A program made the position numbers and the translations under genes. A model generated the notes under the pieces. The model searched no databases. It was not told the DNA's origin and saw nothing but the letters and a program-made list of their open reading frames with translations. 64,000 bases of DNA, from the NCBI GenBank assembly GCA_024114885.1, contig CP099429.1, positions 806,001 to 870,000 of the forward strand. The letters run 5' to 3'. This DNA comes from Septoria linicola (Eukaryota; Ascomycota; Dothideomycetes; Mycosphaerellales; Mycosphaerellaceae). Below, in pieces: positions 54,367-64,000 of this stretch (position 1 is its first letter; each line of letters begins with the position of its first letter).

Positions 54367-57300
54367 CTCCTACTTATACTATATAGTTAGATCTTTTAAT
54401 AGATTATCTATAGTACTTGAATACTAATTCTAATCTTAATTAGTTATTAAGTACTTACTTTTTAGACTAATAACTAGATAGTACTAACTATTAATCTAAT
54501 AAACTTTCTATACTACTATCTCCTATAAAAAGATAAAAGAAATACTTTCTATAAGATCTTCCTTCTCTTTTATATAAGAGTAGATTATTTAGAATATAGA
54601 CTATCTAGTAAGTTACCTCTATCTTTTCTTATAGCTAATTCTAATAGCTTTCTAGATTTCTTATAACCTAGTCTCCTACTTAGTTATATTCTATATAGCT
54701 TCTTAGTTTCCTAATAGCCTTTAGGATATACTATTCTTAGCTATAAGGATCTTATATTAAGCTAGAGAGTAGAGTAACTATATACTAGTAGTAGAGATAA
54801 TAGCTACTATAGAGGAGGTCTTTAATATTAACTAGTACTTAGCCTTAGGAGGTGTCTAGTTTAGCTAGGTACTATATAGTAATATTATAGTTAGTAATAA
54901 GTCTAATATTAGTAAGAGAATTTAGGACTTTATAAAGTCTAACTAAGAAGGAGTTAAGTAACTAAAATCTTTCTTTTAGACTCCTCTTAGTCTAACTCTA
55001 AGGCTTGGAGTTATCTTTTATATATCTCTTATATAAGGTAGAGCTACCTTATAAACTCCTAAAACTATAGTCTATTCTTTAGCTTAGTAAGACTATCTAC
55101 TACTATCTCTTTTATATTTATATATTCTATAGAGATAAGTCTATTCTACTAGAGCTTTCTTATAGTATTATATAAGATATTAATATATTTAGACTTATTA
55201 TAAATATATAAGTCCTTAACTAGAGTAAGAGTAGCTTAGTTATTATCTTTTAGCTAAATTAGCCTAATTCTAGTAATAGTTTCCTAGTTACTAAGGATTC
55301 TTAGTTAGTAAGAACATTCTCTTACTAACTCTAGGTATCTAAGCTCTCTTAAAAGAGTACTAAGGAACTATAACTGTTTTATATATACTTCTATAGCTAT
55401 ATATTTAGCTTCTATTATAGATATAGCTATAGATTTCTACTTCTTACTTATCTAGGAGATTAGTATACTATAAAAGAAGAAGATATATCTAAGGATTAAG
55501 ACTCTATTAGTCTTATCTATTATATAGTTAGAGTCTATATATCTAGTAAGATAGCCTTAACTATTCCTTAAGTATCTTAGACTAAGATCTAGGTTTAATC
55601 TTAGGTATCTAGTTAGCTTCTTTAGAGCCTTTATATATTCTACTATTAGATTACTAATATAGAAGCTTAATCTTCTAAGAGTAAATAAAATGTCTAGTCT
55701 TATAATAGTTATAAGCTATATCTATATTCTAATAATAGATTAGTACTCCTATTTATTATACCTTTTATTATTTAGTCTAATAGGCTTTAGACTTTTATAG
55801 CTGTCTATTAGTAAAAGAGTTAGTAATATAGTTTCTTAGCCTATTCCTATCTTAGCTAGGTTCTCTTAGATATAATACTTCTAGTTAAGTTTTAGCTAGC
55901 CTTACTATCTATTTCTTATTAGTCTTATTCTAAGAATCTTATCTAGCTCTCTAAGATCTTTAATCTTAAAGACCTTACTAAGTTAGTCTTTAAACTAGAG
56001 GATATCTTCTAGTCTCTCTATAGTAATAGGTATATTATTAATATAGATTAGGATTATTAGGTCTTTCCTTTTCTTATAGATTAGAAGATATAAGTCTACT
56101 TCTAATTATCTAAATCCTATTCCTTTTAGCTTTAATATATATAGCTAATTCTAGTCTCTTATAGTTTACTTTAGCCTATAGAGACTCCTTAGAACTTATA
56201 AGACTATACTAGTTAGTAGGTTAATACCTAGTAGTAGGATTATATAGATATCCTTATATAGAGTACTCTCTATAAATATATTATTTATATCTACTTAGTA
56301 TAGAACTAGGTCCTTCTTATAGACTATAGCTATAAATTCTCTTAGAGTATCCTACCTAACTATAAGAGTAAAAGTTTCTATATAGTCTATTTTATACTTT
56401 TAGAAGAACCTTCTTATAACTAGTCTTACTTTAAACTTTTTAATAGTACTACTAAGTTTCCTCTTAATATTAAAGACCTATCTTAAGGTAACTAAATTAG
56501 CCTTTTTTAGTAGGACTACTATAGTCTAGGTATTATTACTTATAAGTATATCTAGCTTTTTCTAAATAGCTTCTTACTAGAGATAATTCTACTTAGGATT
56601 ACTTACTACTTCCTTATAGTTTCTTAGAATTAGAACCTTCTATTTATATATTCCTACTTCTTTAGTAGTAGAGAATATAATCTCTTTAACTTCTTTTAAG
56701 AATTCTAGATCCTATAGAATATCTAGGTTAATAGAGCTTATAGCTAAGAAGAAAGCCTAATACTCTAGAAGTATTTCCTTATCTAACTAACTATTCTAAT
56801 CTAGCTTAAGCCTAATTAGCTTTAGCTTCTAGTTAAATCTATTAAGTTCTTAAGATACTTTCCTCTTTCTAAGAGTTTACTTTAAAGCTATCTACTTCTA
56901 ATCTATCTCTATAGTTTCTTAGATAGAATTCTTAGATTCTTTCTTAACTTTCCTTTAGTCTAGGAATTTTCTATACTTTCCTATATCTTCTAGTAGAGGT
57001 AGAAGTTATATAAAGAGTTTCTTTTCTTCCTAAACCTATATTAATAGCTAAGAGGAAAGAGGCTTCTACTAGCTTAGACTAGGAGTACCTAGGGTACTTC
57101 TACTAGCTTATAGAGTAGGCTAGCTAATAGTTCTTAGCCTTCTAATAGATCTTCTTTCTAGAGCTAAACTAGGGAGATTTTTAATCTTAATATTTAAGTC
57201 TAATTCTCTACCTAGCTTATCTTTAAAGAAGATTATATTAGTATACTACTTAATAGTCTTTATATCTAGCTTCTAGAACTTCTATACCTTTACTATATTA

Positions 57301-60109
57301 TTATAGTATTTAATAAATATAGTATCCTTTCCTCTATTTATTAGTTTATTACTCCTTACCTACTAAGGCTATACTCTTATATCTATATATACTATAGCTC
57401 TATATCTTTATATCTTAAGATAGGAGACTATTAGTTTAATTCTATTAAAAGCTTTATTAGGTAAGAGCTTAAATCTCTTAATATTAGATCTATTTAGGAG
57501 CTTATTCCTTATATATACCTATACTTTAAAGGCTTCTAGCTAAAACTTAATAAGTATCTTACTCTCTTTAAGTATTACTCTAATAGAAGCTTCTAATATT
57601 TAGATAGACCTCTTAACTACTCTATTCTAGAGTAAATTATAGGCCTTAGTTAGCTTAAAAGTAATTCTAAAGTTCTTTTTCTACTATTTAATTAAAGTAG
57701 TAATTTCTCTAGTATTATTAGCCCTTATAGACTTAAGGAGTACTACTAACTACCTTTCTACCTTAATCCTCTAGTTCTAAAGAGTAGTTAGTATATCTAA
57801 TCTAGCCTTAAGTAGAAATACTTATTTCTTTCTTAAGAAGTTATTAATAATCTTAAACTACTATATAAAACCTTTTACTAATAATAGTAATAGTCTATAG
57901 ATATCTACTAATATAAGGGCTAATCTTTTAGATCTTCTCTTAGTAGACTTACCTAGGTATTTCTTTATTTTATCTATTATATAGATCCTATACTTATACT
58001 CTTTCTAGTTAGGAATTAGAATTCTTTTCTTTAGGTTAGTAACTTTATAAAGGTTTAAGAGTAACCCTCTTCTAAAGTATATAAATCTTCTATACTATAG
58101 CTCCTACTATTTTAGATTCTTCTCTAATAGAGTAGTATAGGTATTATTAACCTCTATAGGATTATATAGTAAGTAATATAACTTTTCCTATAGAAGAGGT
58201 AATATCTTACTAATAAATAGAATACCTCTAACTAGCTTAGTCTTTATAACTATTTAACTATCTAGGAAGGTAAGAGTAAAATTAGGCTTTTAGACTCTAA
58301 ATTACTTACTAAACTAATCCTATAATATAAGATTTACTCTAAGATTAGGAATAAATAGTACTCTATTAAATAGAACTTCTTCTTCTAAGATTTCTTTTAT
58401 CTATACTAGTCTAGAGTAGGTTATATAGAGGTATCTTCCTTCTACCTTAATCTATACTTTCTTCCTTAGTAGCTTTACTAATCTAAAAAAGAATAGTTAG
58501 TTAGTTATATAGGATAAGGTATAGGAATCTAAGAGCTATTCTTAGAGTAATAACTTACTTTTAGCCTTAATTATAGAATAGGCTAACTTATCTTAATTAT
58601 TATCTTTTAATAGAGAATTATTATTACTTCTAGAACTAGAATAAGTTCTAGAATTAGAACTAGAACTAGACTTCTAAGCTAAAAATCTTTTCTTTAGAAG
58701 CTTTCTAGACTTTTCTATCCTCTAAAGCTACTTACCTATTCTTTAGATAGCCTTCTTTAGCTTATTATATAATAATAACTTATAGATAGCTTTCTTAATA
58801 TATCTAGTATTCCTTAGTAAAGAGGATCTTCTAACTCTCTTTCTAAGGAATAATCTCTAAGAGTCTTTCTAGTTCTTAGTACTATTTCTTTACTAGGATA
58901 GTTTCTTAGTAGTAAGAAGGTTAGAATAATCTTTTAACTAGTACTTTCCTTTCTTATAGAGCTAGTATATTAGTAGAGACTTTCCTTAGTAGAGCTACCT
59001 AGGATAGAATATAGCTAAACCTATATCTATCTTATCTAGATTATCTCTTACCTCTTAGGACTTAAGTAGAAGGAGAATAGTATCTATATCTAAGAATAGT
59101 TAGGTTATAATAGTATTCTTAGCTACTTAGTATAATATAGATAGGAACTATAGGAGATATTTTAGCCTTTTCTCTTAGCTCTAGTAGTAAGCTTCCTAAG
59201 GATTAATCTTAGTAATCCTCTTACCTAGGCCTCTAAGGTATCTCTATACTTCTCTAATTATCTTATTAGATAATATCCTAAATATAATAAACTACTTAAT
59301 TAGATCTATAGTATAGGACTTTAGGACTCTATTATACTTATTCTAGAGAATTACCTATATCTTAGCTACTAGTATAGTAATATACTATATCTCTAGCTCT
59401 ATCTTATTATCTTTACTAATACTATATCTAATACTAAACCTATATACTATATTGTCTTTTAAGAAGTATTAATTCTAAGTAATATATATCTAGAGACTAG
59501 TATCCTACTAAACTATATATAGGTTCTCTCTAATAATTAGTTAGCTAATTACCTAGAACTACTCCTTTTTTTCTAGCTTATCTATCTATAGCTTAAACTA
59601 TTTCTTCTAGTTAGTTCTATCTAGGATTAGAATCCTTTAGCTCTTCTTATCCTCTTAGTCTATTATAGAAATAGGTAAATAGAATAAATAATTAGTAGAA
59701 TACTTTAGACTAGCTAAGGATTCTAGAGAAGAGTAATTTCTTATAATAGAGAGACTAGCTCTAAGGGATAAAGATTCCTTATATTTAGGAAATTACTAAG
59801 ACTTAGATCTTTCTCTCTTAGTAGAGTTTCTACTACTAGATAGTAGGAAGGCTAGGTAGCCTCTTCTAACTCTAGTAATACTAGGTATAATAGTAGAGAA
59901 CTAGGTAGGTATTAATAGAGTAGAAATATACTACTATCTTATAGAGATCTTTACTAACTTATATACTACTAGGTACAAACTAGCTTCGTTAGTAATATAG
60001 TTAGAGAAACTTCTAGGCTCTAAATATTTTCTATAAACTATAAGGGATATAAGTAATCTATACTAATATAGGTTACTCCTATTTAGTATATAAACCTAGA
60101 CTTATAATC

Positions 60110-60386
60110 TATTAAAAGTAGAGAGTATATTATATACTATATAATATCTAGGAGGGTATAGTATAGTAAAGAAGAATAAGGGATTAATCTTAAACTAACT
60201 TATATATATAGTATAGTAGTAATATACTAGGAACTAAATATAAAGTTAATTAAGTTAGTTATCTAAGAAGAGAAGAAAGAGAAGTAAGATATACCTCTTA
60301 CTAAGCCTTAGATAGATACCTTAGGTATCTAGAACTATACTTAGATATCTATATCTAGACTAACTATCTAGGATATATTCTTAATA
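60110..60386 (-). repeat. Copia LTR, right copy (5' LTR)
   Basis: 277 bp, the same length as the left copy and ending in TTCTTAATA, with only a handful of differences. No primer-binding site can be recognised next to it, probably because RIP altered it. Confidence 0.92.
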
Positions 60387-61640
60387 GTAAGCGCTATACC
60401 TTATATAGAACTTAAAGAAGCTATTTTTCGTCTTTTCTTTAGAGAATCTTATCTAGGTAGTTCTTATATAGAACTTCGAATAGGTAAGATAGAAAGTAAA
60501 AGCGCTAGTCTTAATAAGCGTTTAGGCGTTAAAGAACGCTAGAAAGGGGAAGTCTTATTCTTTATACGCGATAGAGAAAGAGAACGTCTTTAAATAGTTA
60601 TATTAGTAGCTTAGAGCGATATAAAGCGCGTAACTAGTAATAAGTAACTTAAATAGCGAGGAGAGTTAGGTATATAACCGGTTAAGGAGTTTTCTATTAT
60701 ATTAGTTACTACTTACGTATATAAACAGCTATATAGCGTTACTAGATAGTAACGAAAGATAAGAACCGAACTTAATAGAAGTAAGGCTCTATAGTAACTA
60801 ATTAATAGTTAATAAAGAAGAAGAGATCGTTTAGAGCGTAAAAGTAGTCTAATTATATATCTTATCGTAGTAGCGTAACTACTATTAGGATTAGAGATCT
60901 ATACGTAGAGCTTAATTACGTAAGGTTTTAGTTATCGTTTAAAAAGATAACTAAAAGTTTACTTTACCTTAACGCTTCTATAGCTATCGTATACTACTAA
61001 CGCTACTACTAACTACTATAGTATATACCTTACTATCGCTAACGAGGACTAAGACTTAGATACTATCGTCGTTACTCCTACTAACTTAAAAGAGCTTTAT
61101 TTTTTATATACCTAGTCGGCTTACTAGATCGCGCTTTCTATATTATAAGAGACCGCTAGCGCTATAGTTAATAGCTAGGAAGAAGCTATTAGAGCTACTA
61201 TCGCTAAAGGTTCAAGCTTCTCTACTCTTATATAGGCTAAAAACCTTAAACTTTAAGAATTCTCTACTAGAAACTAATATTTTTAGCGACTTCTTTAGTT
61301 AGGCGAAAATTAGTAGTAAAAAGATCTTTAGGATAGAAAACCCTTATCTCCCTTCTTCGATTAGTAATAGAAAAGAGCTCTAAGAAAGTAGATCGTAGCG
61401 CTAACCTTAGAAATCGCTAGTAGAAAAAAGCTTTAGAGATATAGGTCTAGCTTAGATTTTAAGACCTAGTAGTAGAAAGTAGCTTAAGATAGCTAACTTT
61501 TATAGTAATAATAGGCTCGGAACTTAGTAAAAGGAGTAGAATAGTAGATTAGCTATTAGATATAGAATCTATATTTAAAAGTTAAGCTTAGAAGAGTAAT
61601 TAGCTATATAGATACTTATCTTAACTATAGAAAATAGCGT
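60387..61640. other. RIP-mutated sequence, unassigned
   Basis: Probably the continuation of the sequence interrupted by the Copia element at 54089. More CG is retained here than inside the Copia element, so it differs in origin or age. No protein family recognised. Confidence 0.4.
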
Positions 61641-61710
61641 CGAGATAGTTAGGATTAGCTAGATTTCTACTAATCTAGTAAAAGAGAAGCTTAAGAAGCT
61701 TAGATTAGAA

Positions 61711-61895
61711 CTCGATAGTAGCTCTAAGAATAAAAGAAGTACTTAAGATAGCTAAGATTTAGCCCGATTTCTACTAGTCTAGTAAATTATAAGCTTAGGA
61801 AGCTCTAATTAGAGCTTAATAGTAGCTTTAGGAATAAAAGAAGCGCTTAGGAAGGTTAGATTAGAGCTTAATAGTAGCTCTAGGAATAAAAGAAG
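61711..61895. repeat. 52-bp-period degenerate tandem repeat
   Basis: A 29-base core ending in AATAAAAGAAG recurs at 61711-61739, 61815-61843 and 61867-61895, spaced 104 and 52 bp. The unit between the first and second cores has diverged. A further related unit precedes 61711. Confidence 0.7.
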
Positions 61896-62199
61896 TATTT
61901 AGAATAGTATAGACTTAGGAAGATTAGCTCTTTTATAGTAGAGGCTAGGCTTTAGTAGCTAGATCTTAGCTTATATCTCTAATTAAGTATCGCTTATTAA
62001 ATTTCTACTTCTTTAGCTCTACTAGGCTAGCTTTAGCCTTTAGCTTACTAAGTCTTCTACTTCTTCTTTAAGCTCTATTAGTAGCTAGCGTATATAACTC
62101 TCTTTTTCTTCTTAAGTTATTACTAATAGCTTACTAATAAAGATCTATAGATACTTATACCTAGGTAGAAGGCCTAGTTCTATAACCTTCTCTATTAGT

Positions 62200-64000
62200 A
62201 GTAGTACTTCTTCTAGTTTAACCTAATCCAGAACTAGCTTTAGGTTTTCTTATAGAAAGATATATCTCTTAAGGTCTATTCTTTTATAGATATACTTACG
62301 TCTTAAGCTATCTAATTCCTTAAGCTTATATAATATACCTCTCTATAATACTTTAGATACTCTAAAAAGGCCTTTCTACCTAAATATAAGCTTATAGAAG
62401 AAGCTAGTTTTTAACTTAGAGTAGTATACTAATACGAGATCTCCTTCCTTTAGTATAGTAAGGTCTATATAGCGATATTTATCGAAGTACGCCTGATTCT
62501 ATTCTTAGAGACGCTATTAACGTAGTCGTTCTTCTTCTATAGTCGTTTCTATAGCTTCTAGAGCTTAAGCTCGAATCGTAAGAAGCTCTACTCTAGTCTT
62601 AACCTTATCCTAGTCTATAATCTAGAAGGTATAGTATTCTAGCTCGATTAGTAGTACTACGTTATACCTAATTATTACTTCTAATAGCGTTAGACTAGTA
62701 GTAGAGACTATTATCGTTCTCTCTACCTATAGTACTACTAGAATATAGTTTCGAATCGAATAAAGGCTACTATTAGAGAGCTTTAAGTAAGCGTCTAATA
62801 TCGTCTTATAGCCGACTTTAATAATAGCGTTAGACTAAGAGTAGTATAGTAAAATATTAATATATTTAATACTATATAATAGTAGTAGCTTTTCTACTTC
62901 GCTAAGGTTAGTCTTATAGTTATTAAGAATAACTTCTATAGTAGTATCCTATTAGTAAAAGATCTCTTCTTATATAAACCTTACTATCTATACTAAGAAG
63001 ATACTCTTTACTAGATACTAGAATATATATACTTCTAGCTAGCGCGATAGAGATTCGCGTATAACTATTAACGAATAGTTCTTTAAGATATATAAGCTAT
63101 CGATATACTACTACTAGCCGATCGTAACTTAGAGTAGGATTTATAGTTCTCTAGGCACCTATCGTTTATACTAAAGACTATAAATAGTATATTACTAAAT
63201 AGCGAGCGAGATTTAAGCCTATACCCTATCCTACTACTATCGTTTCTAGATAAGGTTATACGTCTATTTAGCGCTATAGTAACTGTTCTTATAATAGTAT
63301 ATCTTAATAATACGAGCTCGCGTTTTAGGTTTATTAATAACTCGCTATAGGAGCTTAGCTACTCGTTCTTAGCGCTAGAGCTAGTTATTCTTAATATAAA
63401 ATAGCCGACACTTCTTCTTTAACTACTTATACTCGTTATTAGAGACTCTCTTAGGTCTTTATATTCGTATAAGTATAAAGACGATATTTATTAACTTCTA
63501 AGAGTAGATTCTATTAATCGTAGGTAGCTCGCTCTAAATTACCTATATAGAGAAAACGTTAACGTAAAAGGTATCGAAGAATTATCTATTAATTATAAGA
63601 TCTACGTCTTCTTCTTATTCTATAGCCTCTATATCTTTAGGCGTAATAGGCTTCCTCGATAGCGAATCTAGAGCTATATATTTCTTACTAGAGATATATA
63701 TAACGTTAAAGTCGAAGAGGTAGATCTATACTAGCTAGCGCGTTATTATAGTATTTAGTAAATTAGAGACGGCTTTATTAAACTAGTAAACGAGAGTATT
63801 TATATTAATCTCTAGTTAGAAGTATACTCTAAATAGCTATAGTTTTAGCTTCTTTAATACCTTTAGTATACTAAGGTATTCGCGTTTTCTAGTATTATAC
63901 TTAATTTCTACTAGGTTAAATAGGCTAGACTTATATCGAACTAGATAATAGAGAAGTAGCTTATCTCGATTATATTAGGAAAGCGTATATCTCTAACCTT
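62200..64000 (-). mobile_element. Gypsy-type LTR retrotransposon relic, partial
   Basis: Minus-strand coding, running off the right edge. Around 63720-63900 the sequence reads KYNTRKREYLSILKVLKKLK and later NTLVY and TIITR, matching the Ty3/Gypsy RNase H pattern YNTxxRExLAxxxALKxxR and TRWLA. Near 62421-62444 the minus strand reads GDLVLVYY, followed by SKLKTSFFYKL and KGLFRV, the conserved C-terminal part of Gypsy integrases (GDLVLVY, KLxPRWxGPyRV). RNase H precedes integrase in the reading direction, the Gypsy order. Stops sit where Gln or Trp is expected, consistent with RIP. LTRs and the 5' part lie outside the window or are not recognisable. Confidence 0.72.

Larger units (their letters stand above)
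54090..60386 (-). mobile_element. Copia-type LTR retrotransposon, RIP-inactivated
   Basis: A complete 6,297-bp element bounded by two 277-bp direct repeats. Coding is on the minus strand. At 56034-56045 the minus strand reads YINN inside LIILIYINNIPIT, the RIP-mutated form of the YVDD reverse-transcriptase active site. About 230 bp upstream in that strand a VDINNIFIES stretch corresponds to the QxDVxxAFLxG block. This order and these motifs are those of Ty1/Copia. A purine-rich AGTAGGAG abuts the LTR at 54367-54374 (minus strand), as expected for a polypurine tract. The flanks are GCGAG (54085-54089) and GTAAG (60387-60391), a probable 5-bp target duplication differing by two transitions. All frames are closed. 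Confidence 0.88.
46956..64000. repeat. RIP-mutated AT-rich transposon island
   Basis: In this 17-kb block CA and TG dinucleotides are nearly absent: I can find only about 20, for example at 50632, 54418, 55315, 61212 and 62229, while CG, GC and TC remain common. All reading frames are closed, mainly by TAA and TAG. This is the result expected from CpA-to-TpA mutation on both strands, the signature of repeat-induced point mutation. One sampled line (47041-47100) has 16 G or C in 60. No gene with an open frame lies here. The contained relics are listed separately; stretches not listed (46956-47249, 61911-62199) hold nothing I can identify. Confidence 0.95.

Noticed and set aside
46956..64000. 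Centromere or telomere
   Set aside because: AT-rich repeat islands can be centromeric, but there are no telomeric repeats, and RIP-mutated nested transposons explain the sequence. Only CENP-A mapping could settle it.

Overview
The window is nuclear DNA from a filamentous ascomycete, most likely a Dothideomycete (Mycosphaerellales-like). The evidence is short spliceosomal introns of about 47-86 bp with GTRNGT donors and CTAAC-type branch sites, orthologues of fungal housekeeping genes, a family of F-box proteins sharing an EASWRRM motif, and a terminal block carrying an extreme signature of repeat-induced point mutation (RIP). The assignment rests on my recognition of gene families; no database search was run.

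Positions 1-46,950 are gene-bearing with balanced base composition. Housekeeping genes, all read through without a break once introns are removed, are: a MAPEG-like membrane protein (566-1118, +), a cytochrome-b5-fold membrane protein with a LEA-like tail (5199-6596, +), ASF1 (7069-8004, -), SRO7/Lgl (8481-11558, +), CWH43 (15648-18707, -), UTP6 (19018-20382, +), RNA14 (23749-27108, -), UNC50/GMH1 (27691-28567, +), POM152 (35529-39365, -) and a UCH37-type deubiquitinase (39941-41641, +). Several are divergent pairs sharing short promoters (ASF1/SRO7, CWH43/UTP6, RNA14/UNC50, POM152/UCH). They cover chromatin assembly, rRNA and mRNA processing, exocytosis, GPI-anchor remodelling, Golgi traffic, nuclear pores and ubiquitin turnover. 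No pathway cluster is apparent.

Interleaved is an accessory set, much of it decaying: a DUF6604-type pseudogene (1420-4362), an alanine/glutamine-rich repeat protein with one frame break (12178-14857), an oligopeptide-transporter pseudogene (21046-23341), an F-box-rich stretch (28.9-34.9 kb) with an intact MFS transporter and a broken 2EXR-like gene, a flavin-monooxygenase pseudogene (41800-43573) and a 14-TM MFS efflux pump with a one-base frame break (44519-46377). Breaks are confined to accessory genes, which argues for real decay over sequencing error.

From about 46,955 to the right edge the sequence abruptly becomes AT-rich and almost free of the dinucleotides CA and TG while CG persists, as expected from CpA-directed RIP. 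No open frame survives. Relics can still be read: a Fot1/pogo transposase (+), two tandem 2.73-kb copies of an unidentified gene-sized unit, a complete Copia-type LTR retrotransposon on the minus strand with two 277-bp LTRs and a degraded 5-bp target duplication (54090-60386), a short 52-bp-period repeat, and a Gypsy-type retrotransposon on the minus strand running off the window edge.
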